Shown: positions 17,034 to 29,690 of the stretch, piece by piece
How positions within the stretch are numbered: position 1 is the first letter of the stretch
Layout: each line of letters opens with the position of its first letter
Assembly: GCA_916613615.1 (NCBI GenBank)
Contig: OU744727.1
Span: 15,880,093-15,944,092, forward strand
DNA length: 64,000 bases
Source: Steromphala cineraria
Taxonomy: Eukaryota > Mollusca > Gastropoda > Trochida > Trochidae
Reading direction: 5' to 3'
The notes under the pieces: generated by a model
Databases searched by the model: none
Seen by the model: only the letters and a program-made list of their open reading frames with translations
Told to the model about the DNA's origin: nothing
Made by a program: the position numbers and the translations under genes

Positions 17034-17324
17034 TTTGCTTCTAATGTATCTTTAAAAGGATTAGGGACCTATCTGAATTTGCATTTGTTTCAAATGCATC
17101 TGTAAAAATATAGACCATGTCACACTTTATACTTGTTTCAAATGCATCTGTAAAAATATAGACCATGTCACACTTTATACTTGTTTCAAATGCATCTTTA
17201 AGAAGATTAGGAACATGTCTCCATTTATATTTGTTTCAAATGCATCTGTAAAAAGTTGGGAAATATCTCAATTTATATTTGTTTCAAATGCATCTATAAA
17301 ACGATTAGTGACATGTCTCAATTA
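17034..17324. repeat. 48-49-bp tandem array, about six units
   Basis: TGTTTCAAATGCATCT recurs at 17086, 17134, 17182, 17231 and 17280, with one more diverged unit in front. Units 2 and 3 are identical over their full length, while the others have drifted. There are no palindromic repeats with unique spacers. Confidence 0.9.
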
Positions 17325-18501
17325 AAGTTAGATGAACAAATATCAAACGTTTCTTAATGGTCATCTCTGACGGTTAACCGTGATTTTTTTCAAAGCAAAA
17401 TTCATGGCAGATGTTCATATTCAGAGAATCAAAGTTGAAATGTTTTTAATGAAAGTTTATTTTCAACACACACTTCTCAAAAGAGTTTTGTCTGTTTAAA
17501 CCTGAATACATTCATTGACCCGAGTTCTGTTCAGTGACCTGGTCAGATTTGACCCGACTGCATCCTCTCACCGTGTTAGACAGGCTCGGGTGGTGCGGGG
17601 GCTCAAACTGTCTGGGTACAAGCAGTGAATTGAATCCAAACGGGCTTTTCTTTCTACCAAAAAGGCAATTCGTCTGGCTAAATCTTAACTAACTTATTGA
17701 GAAGGTTTAACATATCCTTACCTGAAGTCATCTCCTAGTCTTCAATATATTTTCTCGAGTACTTTTCATGGATACAAACCTATTTGTCAACAGGTTTTGC
17801 ATATTTAATTTTTGAAAACAGGTTTTGCATATTTAATCAATAATTCAAATGTTTTTGTCGTTCATCTAAGGTGATATAACTATCTTTTGAAAGAGTTTGT
17901 CCTAGTTCAACCATAGTTTGAGTGTTTGATTAACAATTTGAGAATTACAAAAGGTGGTTTTCTGTAAGTTTAATGAAGACTAAATCTGAACTGTTTGGGT
18001 TTCGCTTACATTTCTTTTATGTGTTTTGTTACGTTTGTGTACAAAATGAAGATTTGATTATATCAATAAAGTATTTACATACTTAAACATATCATCATTG
18101 TAAACTAGTTATTTGTGATCAACACGTCGCAAACTGTATAAGCCTTGTTGGTGTACTTCAAACCAAACAATTTACTGTCATGATGTAATCCACTGGACCT
18201 AGACATTCGAAGCCCTGTTTATACTAAGAAATTCGCAAATTCCATACATTAACATTGGCTTATGGCGTTCTTAGCATTAAGAAGGTTCGAATTTTTCTCC
18301 CTGGTACAACTGCAGCACTTTAGTCACCCAACCGTGTTATTTTAAAAAAGATGTTTCTTTCATAATCACAGCATAGGTTACTTGAATATAACAATAGCAC
18401 TGTAAACTTTATGAATATGTAGATGTACCGTTTATGTAAATGAATGCTTATGCTATATACACCAATTGTCTGTAGGTTCTTGTATGCTGTGATGCCTATC
18501 G
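17325..18501. other. Intergenic, no gene seen
   Basis: AT-rich DNA. AAACAGGTTTTGCATATTTA or a near match is present twice in tandem at about 17790-17840. Otherwise nothing recognisable. Confidence 0.6.
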
Positions 18502-18865
18502 TTAAAGGGGCAGTAGCACGTTTTTAGGGGGAATATAAGGTGATGTCAGAAAAATGAAAATAAATAGTTCCCCCTGAAAGACAATGTATTTAAACTAACT
18601 GGAGCAGTAATAATTCAAATATATAACGTAAAGTGTAGACATGCGATTCCTTTTATTAAACAAAATGAATTAAAGGTGTTCACACAAAAATGGCCGCCAA
18701 TGGATTTTATGTGAATCTTCATACTTTGTCCTCTGACTATGGATGATTGACTTTTGTAATGAGATTTTTAACACTGTCAAAATAATACATATAACATTAA
18801 CTTACAATTATCAGTGACAATTTTAAATTATAAAATTGTCAAAAAACGTGCTACTGCCCCTTTAA
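18502..18865 (-). mobile_element. TTAA-flanked MITE, copy 1
   Basis: 364 bp with terminal inverted repeats AGGGGCAGTAGCACGTTTTT, flanked on both sides by TTAA. The interior has no ORF. Two further copies (54046-54406 and 56131-56475) share the ends and the interior in the opposite orientation. A TTAA target points to a piggyBac-like helper, but the TIR start differs from typical piggyBac ends, and TA as the true target is also possible. Confidence 0.9.
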
Positions 18866-21320
18866 AGGCAAATGGTTTAAGCAAAGATAAAACCATCCAA
18901 TTGCGAAATGTTTTTTAATTGTGACTTCCATCAATATGCCCACTTTCACATCATAATGTAATTATGTGTAACGAATTTTTTCAAACCCTTACAAATATGT
19001 CTTTGTCAACAACTTGTTAAGGGGTTCGACAACATGCTTATCTCCCTTAGCCCATGGTTTGACATTACTTTGTTAACGTTTAATGTAACTTCTCACTTAC
19101 AATGTACATGTGACATTCAATATACAGCTGAAAAAGGGTTTAGCTTTAACTCAATATTAACTGTAATTTTTTAAGTACATTGAACTATCAATAACATTTT
19201 AAAAGACGTTCCCTTGAGAAGTAACCTGTTACAATTCAAATATTTCATAACTATTGACTGAAAATTCATTTCTCATCTCAAGCTAAGTTACGATTGCCAT
19301 GTTATATGGACACTTCTTCTTCAAACATAGTTTCATTAAAGTACATATTTACAATAGAACAACTTTCAACAAGAAAGTTCAAGCAATTTTACTAACCCGG
19401 GACTTTTCGTTATCAACGTAGTCCAATTTAAATATTTCCTTAAGTCAAATATTCTAGTAATTCTTCAGAAACAGGAAGGGGCTTGTCTCTGGGAAGCATT
19501 GTGTATGATGTATGCAGGTTATGGTTTACAGGTAAACAATACTACACAATACCTGTATGGATTTACAGGTAAACAATGACTAATGAACAAACATGACCAG
19601 GTGAGGTCATGACCTGAAGGTAGCAACTCGTCCCGTACAGAGACAACTTCATTACTGCTTTAATCCCGTGAAACGTTTGAACCCCTTGTTCCAATATAAC
19701 ACGATCTTCCTTCAAACCAGGTCTAATCTGGCCTGGAAACTAATTTATTACCGGAAACTGTAGGGTATACTATAGGATAGGTGGTAAACTTGGCGTACAT
19801 AATTACAAGTGTTCTTTACTTATAATGTTTTAGAAAATTACAGGGAAAATGTACATGTTCGACACATTTGTACAATATGTCATCATTCCTCCATATCATC
19901 ATTTCAAACCTTTACATGATCAGTTTGATATATACTCATTTTCTTAAATCAGTAAAGACCGTGATTTGGCGCGGCATTTTCATTGCCAAATTTCCTAATG
20001 ACGTATTCTGAATATTATGTATGTTGACAAATGAAATATCATTTATAATGTGTTACAAAATTACAGGGCAAATGTACATATGCTACAAATCATTCCTCCA
20101 TGGTATACACACCATTAAACACAAATGATATTCTCTGAAATATTATATTTCTCAAAAACGATTATTGGTTATGATAGATAAGATAAGATAAGATAGGTAA
20201 TTGGATATTTGTAGTTCACTACAGATTCGGAATTGCTTTTCAAGAGGTTTTGTTTTTTAAAGAATATTTTCAACTTTAGCCTTGGTGTCAGGCTAGCACT
20301 AAATCTACTGAATCCATTATCAACATCGAAAATATTAACCAAAGATAATCCATAAGATTGTACAACGTTCGGATTAACTATGCGAATCAATTTCAAACCT
20401 CTTATGATTAAAAGTTGTTGACATCAAAATTGCTACTAGCAGTTTGCGCTTTAAACTTTACGATTACAGAAGTGCATCGTGTACCATCTATAGAAACGAA
20501 ACAGTTTAGTTACTTATATCATAAAAGACAAAAAAAGCCAGAAACGTGTGAAAGTCTCTTTGAAAGAAACTACGATGGATTAACAAGGACATATTCCCAT
20601 GTTTTTCATCGCAATAATCTCAGAGACACAGTGATTGATATTTCACTACTGCAATTGTTTCATTAATATAGCCTAAGTTTCAATGTCTACTATGTATAAA
20701 ACGTTTTGTTGTAGAATAAACAATTTTCCTGTCAGAAATGAAAATTTCTTAAAAACATAAATGTAAATGAAGAATGAATTTATTATAAATATCAAACAAT
20801 CATTCAAATGTGATTTTTATGTCTCAATGCATTCCAATATGATCTTTGAAAAAATACCTATTTCTAAAAACTGTTTTTAGAATGTGTCTGAGAAACGTGT
20901 TTATTAACATTAATGTGACTTGAAACATTTCCCGTCACAGCATCAGTAAAGACAGCAAGTTTTTTCTACTTCCAGAATCTCATAAATCCTGTTTTAACTA
21001 CACAAACAAGCTTATTATTTATTCCTAAACTGTCTCAGAAGCTGCCTTCACAAGGCCACGACAACTTGTTCAAGTCGAGTTTCCGCCCGTCAAGGGGATC
21101 CCAATTTTCTTTATTGAAGTTAAAAAACGAGCAGAGCATTTATTGTATGGTTGACTGCCTGAAGAACATGGAAGTGTCCAGAGGATGTTGTAGCTGATGT
21201 TTTATGATGACCTCTGATCTGGGAGGTTGAAAGGAGTTGAAGTTCACAGGAAATGTTTTGTGCAGAGGTTGGGTTGAGGTTCAGAGATGATGCCTCTAAA
21301 CAGAGTTTGAGTTAGTCTAA
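18866..21320. other. Intergenic, candidate regulatory motifs only
   Basis: No gene. Contains a duplicated TTTACAGGTAAACAA (about 19529 and 19562), a perfect AGGTCATGACCT palindrome at 19604-19615, and a short AGATA repeat at 20172-20195. The ORF at 20415-20666 begins with a hydrophobic stretch but has no other sign of being a gene. Confidence 0.55.
19604..19615. promoter_or_regulatory. AGGTCATGACCT palindrome (nuclear-receptor-like)
   Basis: Perfect 12-base inverted repeat of the AGGTCA half-site with no spacer, the arrangement known as the palindromic thyroid/retinoid response element. Just upstream lie two copies of a forkhead-type GTAAACA site. Occupancy is only inferred. Confidence 0.4.
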
Positions 21321-21324
21321 CAAT

Positions 21325-21490
21325 AAGACTCTGAAATGAATTTTATTTCAATAAATCTGAAATTTGGGGGGAAAAGGATGAAAAGGAGACTGAAATTACT
21401 TCATATTCATTTCATTTTCTTCATTTTCAAAATTGAGCTCTCAAGTCTTATTATAGACTTGCTTAGGCTTGCATTTTATTTTAGGGTCTG
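21325..21490 (+). repeat. Cassette block C (copy I)
   Basis: Starts at ACTCTGAAATGAA and includes AATAAATCTGAAATTT, GGAGACTGAAATTA and GACTTGCTTAGGCTT. It matches 36370-36525 in inverted orientation and 57340-57480 in the same orientation, with gaps. Non-coding. Confidence 0.7.
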
Positions 21491-22111
21491 GCTGACAGAC
21501 TAAGTTCAATCAGAGTAAGTGATTGTAATGAGTTTGGAACTTTGTTAAGTTTTATCTTAGTTATGCGATATCTAAAGAGGGGTTTGATGTGGTTATGATA
21601 ATATCATATGAAGGTACATGAAACAACAGGAGGAATATTTGAGGTAGTTTTGATGATTAGGGCTTATAATGAGAAAAATCCAGTTTATCCACGGTTAGTT
21701 AATGACTTAAAGCGGTATGGTATGAAGAAGTGATCAGATTAAGTGTGAAATCAGGATTAGTGTTACAAAGGATAGGAATCCAGTCTACTTGCTGCTTAGG
21801 TATTCAATGGCGAATGGAGGTGTTTGATGTCATTGTGATGAAATAATACAAGGGCACATGAAGAATCAGGGGAATGTTCAAGCAACTTTTTGCGCGAACT
21901 CTTACTTGCACCAGATTGATCATAACACTGAGACGAGATCCAGCTTACAATAATATTATTTGATTGATGGTTAAGGAAGGTGTAAGATGTGGTTGTAATT
22001 GAAGTATGCGAATGCAAATTTATGGAACAACACAGATATATTCGGTATTGCATTCTATGTATAAATCCACAATAATTATTCTTATTAAACGTTCCATCTG
22101 CTCTTATTTGA

Positions 22112-22234
22112 GGAGGGCAGATGTTGTGGTGTGTAATATTTGTGTTAAAGATGTTGTCTAACATCCTCTATTGTGAGTAATGTCACCTGAGATACAATCT
22201 CACCTGTACACATCAACACGTGGTCAAACAGTGA
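22112..22234 (+). repeat. Cassette block A (copy I)
   Basis: 123 bases nearly identical to 38977-39099 (a handful of differences, no net length change). It includes two CACCTG boxes and one CACGTG. It lies upstream of block B in both copies. Confidence 0.9.
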
Positions 22235-23129
22235 TCATTATAGGCACTTGTAAAGCATGTCTCAATTAACCGGTTTTACTCATATGAGAAAAGAAAAGTT
22301 ATTTATCCTTTTTTTCTTCTGGTATACTCATAAGGTATACATTTATTCATACTTTTCATAAATAATATAAGAAAGAAACACAACGTAATATACTGTGACA
22401 TTTATCCAACTAAAATCAAAACATATTTTATTGATGCCTTGTTAATCTCTTCAATTGGTTAATGAGGAGCAGACATATTAAGTAAAACTAAACATTCATA
22501 TGATATCGGACAGTTATGTTCGCTTCTATGTAAATTCGCTGTAAGTTACAAAGTGTAGAAACCTTACAACATCAGGATTAAGGTAGAAAGATTTGTAGAA
22601 GTAATGTAGGAGTTCACAATGACAAATAAACACTATTTTCATAGATTGAGATAAAAGCATGTCCCCAGGAGATTCATGGGTGATAATGTCAATTTAGGGG
22701 AGGATTTTGACTATCGAAGTCATTTATGAAGTCATTGTGATTTTTGCATAAGGTGGGAGGATTAAGTCTCATTTGTGAAACTCATTTTTGGATCTCTATG
22801 AAGGCTCAATGACAAATTAACTTGTTTTTGAGGAATGAAAAGTTTCAACTTCATGGTCAGAATGGTTTGAAGTGTCAGTGTAATTGAATCCTTTAGAAAG
22901 TGACCACATTAGAGTTGTGGAGAGTTGAATGAATGAGACTCATCCCCTGTGATGTGATGAGTTGAATCTCTCTTGTATCTGCCTCCCACAAGGATCAGAA
23001 TTCGAGGAACAGAAGGGAGGGACAATCACTGTCCTCAGAATACTTGCAATTTACATTTTAATCCTTTCAACACTTGAAACAGAGTTCAAACTTTTCAATT
23101 TTAGATCTGAGACAAAAGGTGATGTTTGA
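22235..23129. other. Spacer between cassette blocks A and B, no gene
   Basis: AT-rich. The matching interval in copy II (39100-39867) is similar in length but I could not align it by eye. No gene seen. Confidence 0.55.
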
Positions 23130-23549
23130 ATGTTATCAATTTAAGTTTTGATGGTAGCCAGTGCCCCATAAGGTTGCAGCTAATGAGGGGAAAACTTGCC
23201 TTCTATGGCTGCTCATTATAGTAATGTCACACACACAAAGACATAATGGACCTTGGGAAGTGACCAGGACTGACCGACCCTTTGAAGCTGTCCCTGTGGG
23301 TTGACCACGTGTCTCTACAGATGCACTGACCGTCCCCACAAGATAGCAGCACTTGTCCAGCCACAAAAAGAACATTAAAAATTCCTATAATGTGCACACG
23401 ATGGTTCGGACCTAGCTAACGAGATGAATGGTAGAAATCTGATGGATGGAAGACCTCCAACTGAGAACTGGGGATCTAGTCATTGAAAGTGTTATGTGAT
23501 ATTGGCGTCTTGCTTCATGATGGAATGTTTCTATACTTGACACCAGAAT
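23130..23549 (+). repeat. Cassette block B (copy I), with highly preserved core
   Basis: 420 bases matching 39868-40282. The core 23190-23375 matches 39925-40110 with about three substitutions and no gap, while both sides carry several indels. The minus strand has an open frame through the core in both copies (MFFLWLDKCCYLVGTVSAS...). Two of the three changes alter residues and the frame ends differ, so protein coding is not supported. Confidence 0.9.
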
Positions 23550-23582
23550 GGCCCTGTAGTACCAGTGAAGTATCTTCAGTAG

Positions 23583-23802
<220 letters not shown>

Positions 23803-26800
23803 ACAAACAAACAGGAGTGTTAGGCGCTTCTTTATTGAACTTTCCTTTCTAAAATAACGAGGCATTTTAAACCTAATCATTGTAGTTCACGTTATTCGTT
23901 TTTCATGTCAATTTTACAAATGCATTGAAATTGCTAAATGCAAACGTAGATCTACAAGCGACACCTTCTCATAAAGTTTTAGAATATTGAATACTTTTCC
24001 TTTTAGGTAAAGTCGAGATATTGATGCTTATCTTTTCAACATGAAGGACAGGTCATTCTGTGAGGTCAACGATGACCAAGTGACCATCAGCTGACCAATG
24101 GGGTTTTATCATGACAGAATAATACCGAAGAGAGATCAGAAGATAATCCACTAGTGACATATCGCCGATGATGGATGGAAGGTAGATTCGTGTAGATTCA
24201 CCTGACAACAGATTATCACTGAAGGACTGTCCTATGTTAATCTCAGGACAGATGTGCTCCGTGATATGCTCCTGTGTGTGACAGTGTCCGGTCTCTCATC
24301 CATCTTGGCTGCAGATTTCACTGTCACCTTCATTATAAGAGCTGGGTGGTTTCACTTTATGCTGGACACTGGAGATCTAGAGTGGATTTACTTATCAAAC
24401 TATTCTTGTAGACTTGAGCCTACCAGCTTTAACAGGTGTGAAATGCAAACTAAATGTTTGATAAGAGCATGAATGGACTTTAAAATAAACACTTCCGTAT
24501 ATAAAGGGATGTTTAAAAACTTAATGAATTCATTAATTTTTTAATATTTTGTTTTGTTCAAGCTAGTGACAGTCTTCAACAAGTGCCAATGTTATATAAA
24601 AGAACATTTTATTAAGACGTTTGAAAATCAATAATTGTCAAATAATAATCTTGCAAATTGGTGATATGATAATTAAAATGTTATTTAGGAAATAATTAAT
24701 TACATTCTACTGTTAACCTTAGAACAATAATGAAAGAGGCCTTCATTCAGTCTAGCACAATATAGCCTTATCTAAAGGGGCCACAAGGGTGTTGCGGGCT
24801 TTCTTCCTGCAATAATACTAGCAACCGCGATACAAATGAAATAATCTTGGAAGCGGCGATAAACCCTACACCTCACCTCACCTCACCTCACCTCTTTAAA
24901 GGGTCAATCGCAGTGGTGTTTATATTTAATCAAATGTGACCTTAGGTCGTTGGAACGCCGTTTCTTATCAAATCAAACAATATTTTCATATTTTGTTGAC
25001 ATCATTTATTATTCTTGATTATTGCATTGCAACTGTGCTAGGTTCATATAGAACATCGCAAATGTTGATTATTTGATAATAAAATGAGTTTGAATTGCAA
25101 TAAACATTTTAAGATGGTTCAGAACTGACGTGTTCGATCAAATTCTGAAATGTACAATAACATTTAAATGTTATCACAGCAAATAAACGTCTACGATGAT
25201 GTTATTTGAATTAACATGCAGTTGAATAACTTATCATGATGATAGAGACACTTAAAGATATTATGTTATGATAAACTCACTAACAAAACTATTAAGGATT
25301 CATTATTTTAAGATGAATACAAAATGCATTTGAATTTGTTAAAAATGACAAAGATGTTTTTAAAGATATTCTTTGCTATGCACAGATATTGGGGATTAAA
25401 TTAATAAAAATTCATTACTATTTTAAAAATATGCCCACTCCGTTTTAAGGACATGTCTTCACGTCTGAAGCCAGTAACACCCGCTATCTGTGAGAGATCT
25501 TCAAATCTATGTTGACTTTTTAACACCCTAGTTAAATGATTAACGTCAAATGCCAAATCCTAGTCCTCAGAGTTCAAATGGAGGTTTAGATACGAAAATA
25601 ATCTCTGTCACAAAGACCAGACAGAATATGAGAGTCATAATTGAATGTGTCCAGAAAAAGACAAGGTCCCCCGACAATTATAGAAAATTATCGTGATAAA
25701 AATACATATTCCATTTGGCAGTTCATGGTTCAATGACAAACAAAAGAACTTTCAATAACATACAAAAGGACTTTTACTAACAAACAAATGGATTTTCAGT
25801 GCATGTACTTTTTTTCAGCATGGATTGAACAAAGATTAACTTAGTGTTTTTATCACGACTGTCAGTTTCATTCCCAGATGCTCTGTTCCCATTGGTTCAT
25901 TATAACACTAATAGCTCCATTGGGCATTAAAATGTCTTGGTGTTAAGTATTGAAATGCAAGGGCGATGATTACTTGAGGCCTGAACCTATTATCAGTCAT
26001 CTGTTTTATCAGTCTTTAAGCTATATTGAGCATCTATAACTTCTTAAATAGTCATAAAATGGTACTGGAGTTAGTGAAGAAATAGAGTTTTTTTTAACTC
26101 TACAGTATTTTGATAACCATGATGACTGGAGAGTGTGTACTTTCTGGACAGAAGGCTGAACTAGTCTTACTTTGTTATATTTAATGATTAGATGAAGACA
26201 AAACCCTAAAATCTAAAATTGATGTAAGATTATAACTGTCATATCTTTGACTTATGAAGATTTTTTATCGAGGGTTTCGATGACAGCTGGAAACGATAAC
26301 TGAAAGTATGCTGACATTGTTTGCTTCAGTTTTCAGTTTAAGGTAAATAACACTAAGCATAAATTTTGTTTTGTGACTTCATTATATCGGTTTTCTATAA
26401 GTTTTTTTGAAATATCGAGTATACGGGTAAAATGTATGAATATATACTCGTCGAAATTATCACAATTTGCATGTTTTAAAATATTAGTTCCTTTTTATAA
26501 TCTTAGGTATAACCAGCATAGCTTATAAGTTTTGTGAAGATCTCACCAATCGATATTGATACTGATATATGCTTCGTTTCAACGAATTTCCGATCATGAA
26601 GAAAGACACATAATTTTTTAATGTAAATACTTAAAATTCAAATTGTTTAATTTACATTCAGAACATATGCAATCTAGTTAAAACTAGCGGTAATGGGACA
26701 TATGGGATTGCAAGGTATCATTTAGTCTGTTATCAATACCCTAAAGCAAAACAAATTGAAGGAGCCTTCTGTAAGTCTAGAAAATATTGGCAAGTCTATT

Positions 26801-29320
26801 AAGTATTGTTCAGGGCTCCTTTTTATATCTTTAAAAAAAATCAGAACAATAAAATTAGAAAAGAACTTTTTTCAGTGACTTAATGTTCGTCTAGGTATCA
26901 CTGGGTAATGAATATCAATTATCACAGGACCGGATGAGCAAATTAGCCTGATCAATAGAGCATTGTACACTAAGAATGGTATGCAGATCATTGAACCGCT
27001 CATGTTTTTAATAACAGCTTACTGACAATGGTATCATTGAATTATGCGAGTATCATATCTTGGATCATAAAGTTACTTTATGAATTTGTAATCTCCATTG
27101 ATGATTCAAGTGTATCGGGTACATGTATCAGGTTCACGTTGTTATGTTAATTTGTCAGAATAATTTTGGTTAATGGGATTATTTATGAGATAAAAATGGA
27201 AACCTTGTGAAGTAACAGGATATGATGAAAATGGTGATCTTTATCTTAAGTATTAATGTCATGTTTATTCCTGATAACACAGATGATATCTTTCAACATT
27301 TGCTTGATATGTATAGAACTCGTTTGATTAAATATCGACACATGCTTATTAAAGCGAATATGTCGATTAGTGAGATTTAGTGAGTCATTCCTATGTCTCT
27401 GAAAGTGCTTTTAATTGTTATGATGATCCATTATGTTAAGATTTTATTAATTAAGGGATAGAATTGAACCCAAAATGCTCTTTATGAACTTTGTAGACAA
27501 ATATTTTCATATATTTGTTTGATTTTTGTACAAAAATTATTGGTTATTGTGTTAAAAATGTATGTATTAATCAACATTTCAATATTGCCAAAAACAGATA
27601 TTTTTTATCAATCAAAGTCTAATTCAAGTGAATTGGAATGTGAGCGATTTAATCTAAGAACTGTTTCATTTGAGGAAATTCATATTTCGAATGAGAAACA
27701 TACACACGCTGTGAAACGACAAAAGTCTAGAAAAGGTATATTTATTTTTGTTAAAATATATATTTTATCGGTGAGACATGACTGTTTTGTCTTTTTTGAT
27801 TGAATGAACTTCGACGATGAAGTGGTATTCTTAGGATGCATGGTTTTTTACCAAGGACACTGCATGCCGTCATTTGTTTTGATGATTTCAGAAGATCAAC
27901 AGGATCAGAGTAGTCGGATACTAGATTTAACTCACTGATAGACGGTACCAACCTTTTGTTAATTGTTCTCTGTTCCATTGGTGACAGGTAGTGACATTTC
28001 TATTAAAAGATAATTAAATGCAAAAATCGCTGCTGCGTTGATGCTTCGTCTTGGACATATATTCACACCCTCATCTGCAGGATGTTTATGAAAAATCCAT
28101 TCCCACCTGTAGAAGATTAAAATCTAAAAGGTTCACTCAAGGCCACACATAGTACGACGTCCCGAGTGTATTAAAATCCTGCAGAAATTTCAATTTCCGA
28201 GAAGCAACCAAAGTTCAGACATCCCAAGAAGTTGTTTCCTGTTTGTGAAATGGTTCCACTTACTGCCGTAGTTCATTGTAGGGACTACTGGGCGAACCCT
28301 TTTGCTTCAAAGACGAGGGGAAAGTTGACCTCCGAAATCTTGTCTCTGTTTGGGTTAACTATATTGGAAACACATTTCATTTGGAAGAAAGATTGTACCT
28401 TGAGGGTAGTTTATTGCAAAACACTTCGACATCAAACATATTGCATTATGTATATCTTGAAGAGATCATATTTTAAAAGTACGTGTACTTCTTTATGAAA
28501 TATTTCAATACATTCATATATTTTCAAAAGTCATATTCAAAAATTAAAATTTCAATGAATTAAAAGATTAAAAAGTATAGTAAAATATTATAATAGATTT
28601 TATCAAAATAAAGTGTTTTCTTTAAGTGATTCTTATGTAAAAAGTATATCATATATTTTCCCAGCCTATCTCCTATCAATCGATGGACATGTGTGGTGTA
28701 AAACAATTATTTGAATATATGAATAGAGAGGAAGCTACCAGAACCTCTTAAGTACAGGCTTTTTGGGGATATTCATTAGGACAAAACGGTGTGACGTAGT
28801 CATTTTGATTTATGGCTTTTAAATGTTGTCACATATAAAGGAATCTCTTTTCCCCATTCCTTAGTAAGAACATGTTATTTTGGTTATACATTTCAGAGTG
28901 CTACTTCGGCATTTTACAATAACAGTTCTAACTCAAATGAATTCATAGATTTCACTTGATGTTAACTGTACTCCAACTGTTTTCTTGATACAGTCAAGAC
29001 AAACACCAGAGTTCCACAAGATGTTCCAGGCTCACCAACCTTTGGTTCCCCAAAAATGAGGATCTAGTCCTTTACATCAACTATGTGTCTTGGAAGATAA
29101 CCTGAATTTGAACTTTCTCCCGAATGGTGTTTGAACTTAGTTAAGACCAACATATAATCTGGCAGACCGTCCCTCCCATTGAGATATCGTGGTCACATGC
29201 TCCCCCATGTGGAGTTCTCTGTTGTCAACACAAACAAACAGTTGCTATGGTAATGTGGACATTGTTTACAGTGATGATATGTAAACTATTGTCAATTACT
29301 TCCAGCTGAACTCCATCTGG
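23803..29320. other. Intergenic, no gene seen
   Basis: AT-rich. Holds a five-unit CACCT repeat at about 24867-24893. X-box-like GTTGCTATGGTAAT at about 29243 resembles RFX sites, but its position far from any gene makes it weak. ORFs at 24254, 27519 and 28232 look random. Confidence 0.55.
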
Positions 29321-29324
29321 TTCT

Positions 29325-29690
29325 TGTGCTGTATGAGTGGGAGATAATAACACTGGATACTCTCAGGACATATGGTACACCAGCAATGTCTCCGTTGGAT
29401 TTATTTCTGGAAAAAAGTATTTGTCCTTAATTATGTTTTAGAAAAATCACAAGCGCATTGGTTTCATTGTTTCTGAGCGGGAGATGATCACACTGGATAC
29501 TCTCAGAAAATATGGTACACCGGCAATGTCTTCATTGGAGTTAATCAGACGAATCTATTGTCTTAAATTATGTTTTAGATCACAGGCGCATTGGTTTCAT
29601 TGTCAATGAGTTGAAGATAATAACATTTGATACTCTCAGGGCATAAGGTACACAAGCAATGTTTTCAATATGTTATTTCTAATTAAAATA
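29325..29690. repeat. Three tandem units of ~135 bp
   Basis: GATACTCTCAG recurs at 29356, 29496 and 29629, each time followed by a GGTACAC.AGCAATGT-type segment and then AATTATGTTTTAGA and GCATTGGTTTCATTG (the last part missing in unit 3). Units are 75-85% alike by eye. Confidence 0.85.

Noticed and set aside
17034..17324. CRISPR array
   Set aside because: Units are contiguous 48-bp tandem copies without unique spacers, in eukaryotic DNA.
20415..20666. Secreted small protein with a signal-like start
   Set aside because: Only the hydrophobic start suggests it; no splice sites, repeats or promoter support it.
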